Shown in pieces: positions 18,581-28,579 of a stretch of 64,000 nucleotides of DNA (the stretch's first letter is position 1; every line of letters starts with the position of its first letter). This DNA is from Gemmatimonadota bacterium (lineage in GTDB: Bacteria > Gemmatimonadota > Gemmatimonadetes > Longimicrobiales > Gaopeijiaceae): positions 1-64,000 of the forward strand of contig JAJDXS010000010.1 in NCBI GenBank assembly GCA_022823145.1, given 5' to 3'. The position numbers and the translations under genes were made by a program. A model generated the notes under the pieces. That model was not told where the DNA came from. It worked only from the letters and a program-made list of their open reading frames with translations, and made no database searches.

Positions 18581-19720
18581 ATGTGGAAGCAGACGCGACG
18601 TGATTTTCTGAAGAGTTCAGTGCGTACGGGTGGGGCGCTGGGCGTCCTGGGCGCGTTCGGTCCCCTGGCCTGCGCGCCCGCGGATGAAGGTGGAGCGGGG
18701 TCGCCCGGCCCCCAGCGCATCCTCATCCTCGGGGGCACCCGCTTCATCGGCCCCTATCAGGTCAAGTACGCACTCGACCGCGGCCACGAGGTCTCGATCT
18801 TCACGCGGGGCCGCACGGAACCGCCGTTCTTCCACGACTACTTCGACCGCGTCGAGCACCTGATCGGCGACCGCGACAACGACCTGGGCGCGCTCGAAGG
18901 GCGCGAATGGGACGCCGTGATCGACAATTCGGCGTCGATCCCGCGCTGGGTGGCCATGACCACGGATGTGCTGCGCGGCAACGTCGACCGGTACCTGTTC
19001 GTCTCGTCCATCTCCGCCTACGCCGACTTCGGGGCGGTGGGGATCGACGAGAGCTATCCGGTGGGGCAGCTCTCGGCGCCGGATGTGGAGGACATGAGCG
19101 AATACGGTCCGATGAAGGCGAGGTGCGAAGCAATCAACACCGAGGTCTTCGGCGAGGGTGCGATCAATGTGCGGCCGGGACTGATCGTCGGAGCCGGGGA
19201 CAACACCGACCGGTGGACCTACTGGCCCGTTCGCGTCGCGCGAGGCGGCGAGATGATGGCACCGAACTCGCCCACCGATCCAGTACAGAACATCGACGCC
19301 CGCGACCTGTCGGAGTGGATCGTGCGGCTGGTCGAGACGCCCGGCAACGCGGGGACCTACAACGCCACGGGCGAAGTGCAGCAGTTCGGCGCCATGCTCG
19401 AAGAGATCCGCGCGGCTCTGGGTTCGGACGCCACCTTCACTTGGGTGCCGGCGGAGTTCATGAACGAGCACCAGATCCGGCCCTGGGGCCACATGACCAA
19501 CTGGGTGCCCCCCGAGGGCGAGACGGTCGGGATGAACCAGGTCTCCGTGGCTGCCGCGGTGGAGGCTGGGCTGACCTTCCGCCCGATCGGCGACACGGCC
19601 CGCGAGACCGTCGAGTGGTGGAACTCGCTGCCCGAGGAACGGCGCGCGGAGCCGAGGGCGGGTTTGCCGGCCGAGATCGAGGCGGAGGTGCTGGCGGCCT
19701 GGGCGGCGCAGGCCGGCTGA
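18581..19720 (+). CDS. Tat-exported NAD-dependent epimerase/dehydratase-like protein
   Basis: MWKQTRRDFLKSSVRTGGALGVLGAFGPLAC Tat-type signal followed by Rossmann ILILGGTRFIGPYQVKYALDRGHEVSIFTRG. Confidence 0.85.
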   Translation: MWKQTRRDFLKSSVRTGGALGVLGAFGPLACAPADEGGAGSPGPQRILILGGTRFIGPYQVKYALDRGHEVSIFTRGRTEPPFFHDYFDRVEHLIGDRDNDLGALEGREWDAVIDNSASIPRWVAMTTDVLRGNVDRYLFVSSISAYADFGAVGIDESYPVGQLSAPDVEDMSEYGPMKARCEAINTEVFGEGAINVRPGLIVGAGDNTDRWTYWPVRVARGGEMMAPNSPTDPVQNIDARDLSEWIVRLVETPGNAGTYNATGEVQQFGAMLEEIRAALGSDATFTWVPAEFMNEHQIRPWGHMTNWVPPEGETVGMNQVSVAAAVEAGLTFRPIGDTARETVEWWNSLPEERRAEPRAGLPAEIEAEVLAAWAAQAG

Positions 19721-19825
19721 CTTGAACGGACTACAGATTTAGCTAGTTTTCTAGGTGAGTGGGCTGTGACAACGCGGGCGTGCAATGTCGCAGGCGCCGC
19801 TTTCCGCTTCCCTGCCGACCGGTGG

Positions 19826-21772
19826 CTAACGCCGGTAGTGAGGCTCCGGCAGAAGCTCCCTCTCCAGCAGCCCAAGGTCGCGCGTGGCTTCGACCATCCG
19901 GATGAACTCGCCACGGTAGCCGCGCGGGTCGTCGCCCTTCCCCTTTTCCGCGAGACGCACTACGTCGTTCAGGGTCAGGTCGCCCGCGTGCTCGGACTCG
20001 CGCAGGAGCATGCCGAAGCCCGCCACCGCGGTGGCAAAACGGAAGTCGGACGATGGGGAGCGGGGGCGGTCGGCGACCGGCTGTTGCAGGAGCCTGGACT
20101 GCGTGCCGTCCGGGTCCTTGTAGCGGACCTTCACGAACATGAGTTCGTCGTTGAAGCCGCTAAGCGGCGGGTCGTCGGGCCGGGGTTGGTAGCGTAGCGG
20201 GTCGACCTCGCCACGCGGCACCTGCGCACCCGCCGGGACCACCTCGTAGAGAGCGGTGACCGTGTGGCCGGCGCCGAGTTCGCCCGCGTCCTTCGTGTCG
20301 TCGTTGAAGTCCTCGTCGGCGAGCAACCGGTTCTCGTAACCGATCAACCGGTAGCCTGCCACACGTGCGGGGTTGAACTCGACCTGGAGCTTGACGTCCT
20401 TCGCGAGGGTCAGCAGCGTGCCGCCCATCTCCTCGACCAGCACCTTGCGGGTTTCGAGCAGGCCGTCGACGTAGTGGAAGTTGCCGTTCCCGTGGTCGGC
20501 GATCTGCTCCATCTTCGAGTCCTTCAGGTTGCCGGTTCCGAAGCCGAGGACCGTCAGGAAGGTGCCGCTTTCGCGCTCCCTCTCGATGAGGCGCACCATC
20601 TCGGCGTCGCTCGACGCGCCCACGTTGAAGTCGCCGTCGGTGGCGAGGATGACCCGGTTGTTGCCATCGTCGCGGTGGTATTTGCGCGCCACCTCGTAGG
20701 CCAGCCTGAGCCCGGCGCCGCCCGCAGTGCTGCCGCCAGCCTGCAAGTCTTCGAGCGCCGCGAGGATCTCGGCCTTCTCGCTGCCCGGGGTGGACGGGAG
20801 CACGAGGCCGGCGGCACCCGCGTACACGACGATCGCCACGCGGTCCTCGGGGCGGAGCTGGTCGACCAGCAGCGCGAGAGCCTTCTTGAGGAGCGGCAGC
20901 TTGTTGTCCGGCATCATCGATCCGGACACGTCGAGCAGGAAGACCAGGTTGCCGGGCGGCAGATCCCCGGTGTCGATCGACTCGGCGTGCAGCCCGATCC
21001 TGACCAGCCGGTGTTCGGGCTTCCAGGGGGCCTCCCACACCTCGGTGGTGACCGCGAAGGGGTGCTCGCCCGACACGTTGCCCCAGTCGTACGGGAAGTA
21101 GTTGATCATCTCCTCGATGCGCACGGCGTCGATGGGCGGGCGGTCGCCGGACTGGATGAAGCGGCGGATGTTCGCGTAGGACGCGCGGTCGACGTCGATC
21201 GAGAAGGTGGAGAGCGGCGATGCGCTGACGAGCCGGAAGTCGTTTTCGTCGATGCGCGCGTAGGACTCGGTGTTGAAGTCGACCAGTCTGGAAAAGCTGT
21301 AACCGACCTGGTCGCCGGCGAGTCGGGCCCGCGGTGCCGCAGGCTCTGCCTGAACTCCCGACACGATCAGTTCATCGATCGACAGGGTGCGCGGTACCAT
21401 TACGACATCCAGCACGGTCGTCTGCCCCGCCACGACCATCACCTGTATCCGCTGACTGGCAAAGCCAATCAGCTCGATGGCCACCGTGCGCGGGCCGGCG
21501 GGTACGCTCTGCAACTGGTAGCGCCCCGCCTCGTTGGTCAGCGTCAGGCGGGTCGTGCCCTCCACGGCCACCTGGACGCCGGGGAGCGCCTGGCCCGAGG
21601 CGGCGTCGGTGACCTGTCCCGCGATGGCGCCCACCTGTGCGTGGATCTGCGGGACGGTCGCGAGTTCGACGGCGAGGAGCGCCAGGAATGCGAGGATCGC
21701 CGCGCGGGCCATGTGACGGGCTATTCGCGAGCCGAGGGTCGGTTTCCGGAGGGCGGTTGTGACGGATCGCAT
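19826..21772 (-). CDS. vWA domain protein (YfbK-like, DUF3520-type C-terminus) with N-terminal carboxypeptidase-regulatory-like domain
   Basis: GQVTDAASGQALPGVQVAVEGTTRLTLTNEAGRYQL; MIDAS NLVFLLDVSGSMMPDNKLPLLKKAL; ATDGDFNVG. Confidence 0.9.
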   Translation of the reverse strand: MRSVTTALRKPTLGSRIARHMARAAILAFLALLAVELATVPQIHAQVGAIAGQVTDAASGQALPGVQVAVEGTTRLTLTNEAGRYQLQSVPAGPRTVAIELIGFASQRIQVMVVAGQTTVLDVVMVPRTLSIDELIVSGVQAEPAAPRARLAGDQVGYSFSRLVDFNTESYARIDENDFRLVSASPLSTFSIDVDRASYANIRRFIQSGDRPPIDAVRIEEMINYFPYDWGNVSGEHPFAVTTEVWEAPWKPEHRLVRIGLHAESIDTGDLPPGNLVFLLDVSGSMMPDNKLPLLKKALALLVDQLRPEDRVAIVVYAGAAGLVLPSTPGSEKAEILAALEDLQAGGSTAGGAGLRLAYEVARKYHRDDGNNRVILATDGDFNVGASSDAEMVRLIERERESGTFLTVLGFGTGNLKDSKMEQIADHGNGNFHYVDGLLETRKVLVEEMGGTLLTLAKDVKLQVEFNPARVAGYRLIGYENRLLADEDFNDDTKDAGELGAGHTVTALYEVVPAGAQVPRGEVDPLRYQPRPDDPPLSGFNDELMFVKVRYKDPDGTQSRLLQQPVADRPRSPSSDFRFATAVAGFGMLLRESEHAGDLTLNDVVRLAEKGKGDDPRGYRGEFIRMVEATRDLGLLERELLPEPHYRR

Positions 21773-21832
21773 CGGTTGGTCCTATCGTGCCACGGCTGAG
21801 GTTCGAAGGGCGGCATGGCCGCCCCGTCTGCC

Positions 21833-22597
21833 TTAATTGGCACCCCGCTGACGCGATAAGGTTGCCTTGGCGGATCTCCTTGCCTTGTAGTCCCCGTGTT
21901 CGGGCAGGTACCGGGTGTGCCGCCGGATCACCTCGGTGGAGAGGTCGTCGAAGTGGCGCTCCACCAACGCGGCGGCCCGGGTGGGGTGGGCTTTCGACAG
22001 GTCGCTGATGACCCAGCCGATCCCTGTCTGAATGAAGCGCTCGCGCTCCTTGACGAGGGTCGCGATGGTCGCCTCGATGAGGGCGTGGTACGCCTCCTGC
22101 CGGACGACGGCCCGGAACGGCACGATCGAGGATCGGCGCTGCCAGAGGTCGGTGGTCCCGCGCCATCCCGCGATGCGCTCGGCCGCACGGCTCCCGTGAC
22201 GCTTGATGAGCGGTCCCAGCACCCGCACGCTGAACCAGTCGGAAGTGGACCAGTCGAAGAAGGCGCCGCGGGCGAACAGATCCTCGGTCGTCGTCAGGAT
22301 CGCTTCGGCGTCGACGCGCCTTAGGAGGTACCTCTGGATGTACAGGGTGCCCACGAACTTGTCTTCCGCGTGATCCTGGCGAATGAGTGCGGCGGCCAGG
22401 CCGAGCTGGTCGCGGTCGGAAAGGCGGTGCAATTCGTGTGCGCTTCGCCACGCGGCCACGGTTTTGGCGACGGCAGGAGTCTTCACTCCCCGATAGGAGA
22501 TGGCCTGCTTCAGGTAGTTCTCGAACCACGCCTTCGTCCCGCGGTCCGCGACCTCGTCGAGACGGCGCTGCAGGTCGGCAATGAGCGCGCTACCCAC
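21833..22597 (-). CDS. DNA alkylation repair (AlkD-like, HEAT repeat) protein
   Basis: DKFVGTLYIQRYLLRRVDAEAILTTTEDLFARGAFFDWSTSDWFSVRVLGPLIKRHG; WQRRSSIVPFR; FIQTGIGWVISDLSKAHP. Confidence 0.8.
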   Translation of the reverse strand: MGSALIADLQRRLDEVADRGTKAWFENYLKQAISYRGVKTPAVAKTVAAWRSAHELHRLSDRDQLGLAAALIRQDHAEDKFVGTLYIQRYLLRRVDAEAILTTTEDLFARGAFFDWSTSDWFSVRVLGPLIKRHGSRAAERIAGWRGTTDLWQRRSSIVPFRAVVRQEAYHALIEATIATLVKERERFIQTGIGWVISDLSKAHPTRAAALVERHFDDLSTEVIRRHTRYLPEHGDYKARRSAKATLSRQRGAN

Positions 22598-23774
22598 CCG
22601 GCTCGAAGAACCGGTAGTGCTCGAGCATGAACTTCCGGATCACCCGCGCGGCCTTGTTGGAATAGTCGAGCCGGCTCTGGAAGGTGTCGCGGATGCCGCC
22701 GTAGTGATGTTCGAGCTGGATGCCGCTGACGACGTCGGCGTCGTTGACGGACCCGTGTTCGCGCGTGTTGTAGCCCCCGCGGAAGTAGGGCGCGTCACCG
22801 GGGCCGGGAGTGTCGGGGCTCGGCACGGAGGGGATGCCTTCGTCGGCCAGAAGACCCCCGAACGAGGTCGGGCCGCGCAGCAACTGCGAGAACGGAATCG
22901 GCGAAGTGCGGCCCAGGTCCCGGATGCTCGTCCGCGCCACGACCTCAAGCGAATTGAGCGCAATGTCGGGCCGGTTGAGTTCTTCGGCGGTCAGCAGGTA
23001 CCCCAGCTCCACCTGGTCGATGTCGTGGCCGTGGCCGTGGATGTCGAAGTACAGCCCCTTTCCGTATTCTCCCGCGACAGCCGCGCGTGCCACCCTGATC
23101 CACTCCTGGAACTCGGTCCAGGACTGCTCGGCGTACGGGTTCTCCTGGGCGGCTTCCACGATCTCGCGGTTGGCGTCGAGCTTGCTGCGGTGCAGGTGGG
23201 ACAGAATGACATGCGGGGCATGGCCGGTGAGATTGACCAGCGCCCGGCTCATCGCGAGGGTCAGCTCCAGCGAGTTCCGGTCGTTGATGACGACGCCGAA
23301 GGTGCGGTTGGGGATCTCGCCCGGCTGGAGTGCACCGCCGTGCGCGCTGGACAGGATCACCGGCAGCTCGCCGGGGATGTACTCGACATAGTCATTGCGG
23401 CCGAAGTAGCTCCTGCCGGGCTCGAAGCTGCCGATGTGCGGAGGGATGTACACCTCCAGCCGTGCCGAGCCGCTCGCGCCGCCAGCCGTCGCGGTCACGG
23501 TGGCGAGTCCGCCCGAGATCGCGGTGACGAAGCCGTCGGCCGTGATCGAGGCAACCGAGGATTCGTCAATGGACCACTCGGGCGTGATCGAAACGATCGT
23601 GCCCTCGGCGTCGCGTCCTCTGGCCAGGTACCGATCTCCGTCGCCCTCGCCGACGAGGAGCATTTCGCCCGGCACCACCTCGATGCTGGCGACGCTCGGC
23701 TCGGTCGGTGAGTCGCCGCCGCAGCCGAGGGTGACGAAGGCCGACAGCATGCAGACACGGAGGCGCTTCGGCAT
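22590..23774 (-). CDS. Lipoprotein: BIG2 domain fused to N-formylglutamate amidohydrolase-like domain
   Basis: LSAFVTLGCGGDSPTEP lipobox; PEWSIDESSVASITADGFVTAISGGLATVTATAGG; ILSSAHGGALQPGEIPNR, LYFDIHGHGHDIDQVELGYLL. Confidence 0.75.
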   Translation of the reverse strand: MPKRLRVCMLSAFVTLGCGGDSPTEPSVASIEVVPGEMLLVGEGDGDRYLARGRDAEGTIVSITPEWSIDESSVASITADGFVTAISGGLATVTATAGGASGSARLEVYIPPHIGSFEPGRSYFGRNDYVEYIPGELPVILSSAHGGALQPGEIPNRTFGVVINDRNSLELTLAMSRALVNLTGHAPHVILSHLHRSKLDANREIVEAAQENPYAEQSWTEFQEWIRVARAAVAGEYGKGLYFDIHGHGHDIDQVELGYLLTAEELNRPDIALNSLEVVARTSIRDLGRTSPIPFSQLLRGPTSFGGLLADEGIPSVPSPDTPGPGDAPYFRGGYNTREHGSVNDADVVSGIQLEHHYGGIRDTFQSRLDYSNKAARVIRKFMLEHYRFFEPGG

Positions 23775-23781
23775 AGTCCGA

Positions 23782-25722
23782 CTACCCCGGCAGTCCGAAG
23801 GCGACCAGCGTTCCACCTTCCCGGCCGCCCGTGGCGACTACCACCAGCTGGCGCCCGTCCCGCGTCCGGAAGGTCATGGGGTTCGCATAGCCGGGCGCCG
23901 GAAGGCGGCCCTCCCAGAGCACTTCGCCGTCACTGGCGTCGAAGGCGTACAGTACGTCGGAGCCGCCGGTGAGGAAAACCAGACCGCCCGCGGTGACGAA
24001 GGGTCCGGGCGGCGCCACCACGCCGAGCCGGGCAGGCAACGCGATGCCCTCGAGCGCGGGATTGTCCCTGACCTCGGGCCGCTCGCCGACCGCTTCCTGC
24101 CAGACGATCTCTCCCGCGTTCATGTCGATGGCGGTCAGCGTGCCCCACGGCGGGTTCGAGATCGGGAGGCCGGAGACGCGCAGCGTGCGGGGTGCGCCCC
24201 GGTCGATGCCGTAGTCCGCGACGGTGGTTTCCGGGTCGGCGGGTGCGATCTTGAGCAGGCTGGGCTCCTCCGACGACTTGACGTAGAGGAAGCCGGAGCG
24301 GGGGTCGAAGGCGGCGCCCCCCCAGTTGCCCCCACCCAGGATCCCCGGCATCGCAATGGTGCCCTCGAGCGAGGGAGGCTCGAAGAGGGGGCCGAAGCGG
24401 TACGCCGCCGTGAGTTGCTCGGCCTGGCGGCGCAGTTCGGGAGTCAGGTCGATCAGGTCGTCGGGCGTGAAGCCTTGCTTCGCGAAGGGAGGCGGGCGGG
24501 TGGGGAAGGGCTGGGTGGCGGCGGAGACCTCGCCGGGCACGTCGCTCACCGGGACCGGACGTTCCACGATGGGCCACACGGGCTCGCCGGTCCCGCGGTC
24601 GAAGGTGTAGACGAATCCGGTCTTTCCCGCGACCACGACCGCGTCCACCGCCTCGCCGTCGCGCTCCACCGTCAGGAGCACGGGGGCGCCCGGAAGGTCG
24701 AAGTCCCAGAGCCCGTGATGGATGGTCTGGAAGTGCCAGGCCAGGTCGCCGGTGCGGGCGTCCAGAGCGACGAGCGCCTCAGCGTAGAGGTTGTCCCCCT
24801 TCCGGTGGCCTCCGTAGTAGTCGTTGGACGGAGTGCCGATGCCCGCGTAGAGCAGCCCGCGCTCCTCGTCCACCACCATCGGCGCCCACGCGTTGGTGTG
24901 CCCGGTGTAGTCCCAGCTCCCGTCCTCCCAGGTCTCGTTGCCTGGTTCGCCGGGCTGCGGGATCAGGTTGAAGGACCATGCCAGTTCGCCGGTGCGGACA
25001 TCGAAGGCCTGGATGTTGCCAGGCGGATCGCGCGGGTACACGAAGCCGTCCCACACCCCGTTGCCGATGATCAGCAGATCCTCGAAGACCACCGGCGGCG
25101 AAGTCTGCGTGTAGTGGAGCCGGTTGGTGCGCCACAACAGCTTCTCGGTGAGGTCGATCTCGCCGCGATGCCCGAAGGACTCGATCGGCTCGCCGGTGGC
25201 GCCGTCGATCGCGATCAGCCGCCACCGCGTGTTCAGGAAGATCCGCCGCCCGTCGGATCCGTTCCAGACCGCGACGCCGCGATGCACGAATCCCGTTCCG
25301 TTGGGAGGCTGTCCCCATTCGACCGTCCGCGGGTCGAAGTCCCAGATCACCTCGCCGCTGCTGCCGTCCAGGGCGATGACGCGGTTGTAGGGGGTGGTGA
25401 AGTAGAGGGTGTCGTTGAAGGCCAACGGAGTCGCCTCGAAGTTGCCGGGGCGCACCTGCTGGCCGCGAATGGGAGCGATCGGTCCCGGGATTGGGGATTC
25501 ACCCGTCTCCCACTGCCACGCAACCTCGAGCCCACCGACATTCTCCGGCGTGATGCGGTCGAGGGGGGAGAACTTGCTGCCGCCGGCGTCGCGGCCGTAG
25601 GCGGGCCAGTCGCCATCGCCGTACCCGTCCGGCGCGGCGGGTGCGCAAACGGTGATCGCGACCACCGAGGCGAGACTCAGGAGCGGCGGGAACCACGTCG
25701 CCGTGCGCGGTGTGGGCGCCAT
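23782..25722 (-). CDS. PQQ-dependent dehydrogenase (quinoprotein)
   Basis: WPAYGRDAGGSKFSPLDRITPENVGGLEVAWQWETGE; repeated beta-propeller blades; GGLVFLTGGSDVLYAFDASDGEVLWEGRLPAPGYANPMTF. Confidence 0.9.
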   Translation of the reverse strand: MAPTPRTATWFPPLLSLASVVAITVCAPAAPDGYGDGDWPAYGRDAGGSKFSPLDRITPENVGGLEVAWQWETGESPIPGPIAPIRGQQVRPGNFEATPLAFNDTLYFTTPYNRVIALDGSSGEVIWDFDPRTVEWGQPPNGTGFVHRGVAVWNGSDGRRIFLNTRWRLIAIDGATGEPIESFGHRGEIDLTEKLLWRTNRLHYTQTSPPVVFEDLLIIGNGVWDGFVYPRDPPGNIQAFDVRTGELAWSFNLIPQPGEPGNETWEDGSWDYTGHTNAWAPMVVDEERGLLYAGIGTPSNDYYGGHRKGDNLYAEALVALDARTGDLAWHFQTIHHGLWDFDLPGAPVLLTVERDGEAVDAVVVAGKTGFVYTFDRGTGEPVWPIVERPVPVSDVPGEVSAATQPFPTRPPPFAKQGFTPDDLIDLTPELRRQAEQLTAAYRFGPLFEPPSLEGTIAMPGILGGGNWGGAAFDPRSGFLYVKSSEEPSLLKIAPADPETTVADYGIDRGAPRTLRVSGLPISNPPWGTLTAIDMNAGEIVWQEAVGERPEVRDNPALEGIALPARLGVVAPPGPFVTAGGLVFLTGGSDVLYAFDASDGEVLWEGRLPAPGYANPMTFRTRDGRQLVVVATGGREGGTLVAFGLPG

Positions 25723-25888
25723 GGGGCCTTTCCGTTGCAGTAGGAGTCGACGGCCATGCACCAATAGCCCGATGGGCCCACGATGGTCAAACTGTTGTCG
25801 CCCGGTGACCCCGGTGACCGGGGATTCTACCGGAACCACTTCCCGGAGCTCGCCGGGCGCATGCCTGCCGGCGGGAAAGAGCGCCGGC

Positions 25889-27772
25889 CTACCGATCGCG
25901 CTCCTCTCTGATTTCGCTCAGTTCCTGGCGAATCGAAGCCAGCGTGGTTCGCATGTAGCCCACGTCGAGCGCCTCGTCCACCGCCTCGATCAGGCGGTTC
26001 CGCTCGCGCATGAGCACCGGCACCGCAAAGCCGCGCCGGTCGCTGTCGGCTTCTTCGTCCACCAGAATCCGGGCCGGGGCCAGGCCGGGAAGCGGCCCCA
26101 GGCTGACGCCGGGATCGGGGTGGTAGTCGTTCAGGGGCACGTACATGACCCGGTGCAGCGGCCGCACGAAGGCCACCTGGTCGACGGCTCCGATCTCGCC
26201 CGCGTTGGCCCGTTCGTCCAGATCTGCCGCGACCCTCCGCAGGCGCTCCATGCGGTTCCCCAGGTGGCGGTCCAGTTGCAGCGCACCGCCGGCCGCCTCT
26301 TCGCGGACCGTGATCGCGGCCGCCAGCGCCTCGACCTGCGCGGCCAGGCTGACCGGGTAGCGCGCCCCGGCCAGCATCTCGGCCAGGGCATGGGCGTAGA
26401 TGTCGGTGTCGGTCTTCAGGACGTCGCCGTCGATCTTGTCGTAGGTGTCCTCGTTGGTGTGCCACCACCAGTAGCCGCCGTCCTCGGCGAGGCGCGTGTG
26501 ATTGAACTGCAGCAGTGGCAGTCCGACCCCGTTGAAGGCCTGGTCCGAATTGCGGCCCGGCCGCGACGGCGAGATCTCTACGCCCTGCGTCTCCGCCATC
26601 ACGCGGCTGGCAAAGGGCTGGAAGGCCTCGGACGCGGAGGCGCCGAAGCGCCTGGCGCCGATCTGCCCGACGCCATCGATGTTCATGTAGGCGAGGCCGC
26701 GGGCACGCAACTCGGTGAAGAACTCGTCGGCGAACCAGGTCGACCCGGCGTAGCGCGCGTTGCTGTGGCCGGGCCACCACGCGACCACCAGGCCGTGCCG
26801 CAACCGGTCGCGCACGTCGTGGAAGGCCAGCGCCATCGCCAGCATGGCCGCGTTCGACGCGGCCTCGTCGGTCGCGCCGTGGTACCACCCGTCGATGTGG
26901 CCGCCCAGCACCACGTACGGTGCGTTCTCCACGCCGGCCGGCTCGATCGTCGCAAGCGCGAGGCGCATCGTCTTCCACCCCGTCGCGACCTCGGTCTCGA
27001 CGCGCAGCTCGACCGGCCCCTCCGCCATCAGGGCGCGCAACTCCTCTCCCGCGCCGCGCATGATCTGCGCCACCGGGATCCGCGGCAGCCGGTGGTGGTT
27101 CATCAGCGACGGGCTGCCCCACGTGGAGGTCACGATGAGCTCGTTGAGGCGCTCCTCGGGGTTGACGAAGACGACCGCCGCCGCGCCCATGCGTTCCAGC
27201 GCGATCGTGGGGACGTTGCGGGGCTGGCCGTCCACGATGGCGACCCTGCCGCCCAGGTCGGGGAGGTCGGCGCCGAACTCCTCGCCCTCGATGACGAGAC
27301 GCTCCCCGGTGCCGGTCTCGAGCCGCGGCAGGTCCGCGAGCGTGCCCATGTCGACGACCTCGGCGACGGTGCCCTGCGACGAAGCCGAATAGGCCATGGT
27401 GATCGCAGGCGGGGAAAAGTCGGTGCCGGGGACGGTGACGGTGGCCGAGACGGGGTCGCTCGCGTAGGCGGCGAGCTCGTGCACGAGGACCGGAACGCCT
27501 CGCGCCTCCAGCGTGGCCACGATCGTGTCGATCGCGGCGTTCTCGCCGGGTCCCCCCGACGGGCGCTCGTGCTCGGCGATCATGGCGGAGTACGTCATGA
27601 GCGCGTCGGTGGTGATCGCGTCCTTGACCGACTGCGCGAGGGCTTCGACCTCGGCGGTGGTGGGCGCGGGGGCGTCGGCGGTGCAGGAGGCGAGGAAGAG
27701 CAGTCCGTGGACTGCCAGGACTGCAGGCGCCGCCGTCAGGGCCGCTCTTGAGGCCGGAGGTCCTTTTCTCAT
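25889..27772 (-). CDS. Secreted M28-family peptidase
   Basis: YVVLGGHIDGWYHGATDEAASNAAMLAMA; YAGSTWFADEFF; ATG overlaps the upstream stop (ATGA). Confidence 0.8.
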   Translation of the reverse strand: MRKGPPASRAALTAAPAVLAVHGLLFLASCTADAPAPTTAEVEALAQSVKDAITTDALMTYSAMIAEHERPSGGPGENAAIDTIVATLEARGVPVLVHELAAYASDPVSATVTVPGTDFSPPAITMAYSASSQGTVAEVVDMGTLADLPRLETGTGERLVIEGEEFGADLPDLGGRVAIVDGQPRNVPTIALERMGAAAVVFVNPEERLNELIVTSTWGSPSLMNHHRLPRIPVAQIMRGAGEELRALMAEGPVELRVETEVATGWKTMRLALATIEPAGVENAPYVVLGGHIDGWYHGATDEAASNAAMLAMALAFHDVRDRLRHGLVVAWWPGHSNARYAGSTWFADEFFTELRARGLAYMNIDGVGQIGARRFGASASEAFQPFASRVMAETQGVEISPSRPGRNSDQAFNGVGLPLLQFNHTRLAEDGGYWWWHTNEDTYDKIDGDVLKTDTDIYAHALAEMLAGARYPVSLAAQVEALAAAITVREEAAGGALQLDRHLGNRMERLRRVAADLDERANAGEIGAVDQVAFVRPLHRVMYVPLNDYHPDPGVSLGPLPGLAPARILVDEEADSDRRGFAVPVLMRERNRLIEAVDEALDVGYMRTTLASIRQELSEIREERDR

Positions 27773-28323
27773 ATGCCATCGGACTCCTGCGCGGGCTCGC
27801 GTCCAGGGGGATAGAAGCAGTCCTCGCGGTGCATCGTGTCAATGAGCTGGGTGATCTGCCAGCCGGTGTCGCTCCTGTAGAGCTGGAATCCCTCCCAGCC
27901 GCAGTGCGAGAACTCCTCGTCGCGGTAGAAGGCGTAACGGGTCCACATCTGGGCGAGGCGACCGTCGATCTGCACGGTCCAGTCCCAGACGGGCTCATCG
28001 TAGACCTCGTCGCGGGGCTGACCGATCATCTCGATGAAGCCGTCGGCGGGCCGGAAGCTGATTCCGTCCTCGCCGGCGCGGCCGAGTCGGGCGTCGGGGT
28101 GGAAAACCGCCCTTGCCATCTCGCTGTCGCCGACACGCATGGCCTCGAAGAGCTGTTCGACCGCGGCCACGACGGCGACTTCCTCGGGGTGGGGCGCCGG
28201 AGTGGCGGTTTCGCTACCGGCGACGGTTGCGTCCGCGTCCGGCGATTCGGCGGCCGGGGTGCAGGCTGCCGCGAGCAGCAGTCCGGCGGTGACGGCAGTG
28301 ATGGCCATGGTCTCGAATGTCAT
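27769..28323 (-). CDS. Secreted SnoaL/NTF2-like protein
   Basis: VEQLFEAMRVGDSEMARAVFHPDARLGR...VWDWTVQIDGRLAQMWTRYAFYRDEEFSHCGWEGFQLYRSDTGWQITQLIDT. Confidence 0.75.
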   Translation of the reverse strand: MTFETMAITAVTAGLLLAAACTPAAESPDADATVAGSETATPAPHPEEVAVVAAVEQLFEAMRVGDSEMARAVFHPDARLGRAGEDGISFRPADGFIEMIGQPRDEVYDEPVWDWTVQIDGRLAQMWTRYAFYRDEEFSHCGWEGFQLYRSDTGWQITQLIDTMHREDCFYPPGREPAQESDGI

Positions 28324-28579
28324 CGGGTGTGCCTCCTTGGGGGGGATCGGAATCGGTCACGGGGTCGTTGTCCGGTCAATATCTGGGCAACAGGGGGAGG
28401 GGACCAGAGTGCAAGCCACAGCAACCAGTGTCGGATGACGACGCAAGATGCCGGATTGCCGCACGGAATGAACCGCGACTCTTGCGAAGAAGCCGGTTCG
28501 CACCTTCTGTTGGAGGATGAGCCCAATCCTTTTCGCTACAGCCCCCGCGACGGCGGGGCGCGTCCATGGAGGTATACCC

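Noticed and set aside
23434-27751. 769-aa and 699-aa plus-strand ORFs
   Set aside because: Antisense to the PQQ dehydrogenase and M28 peptidase, which have clear motifs and signal peptides.
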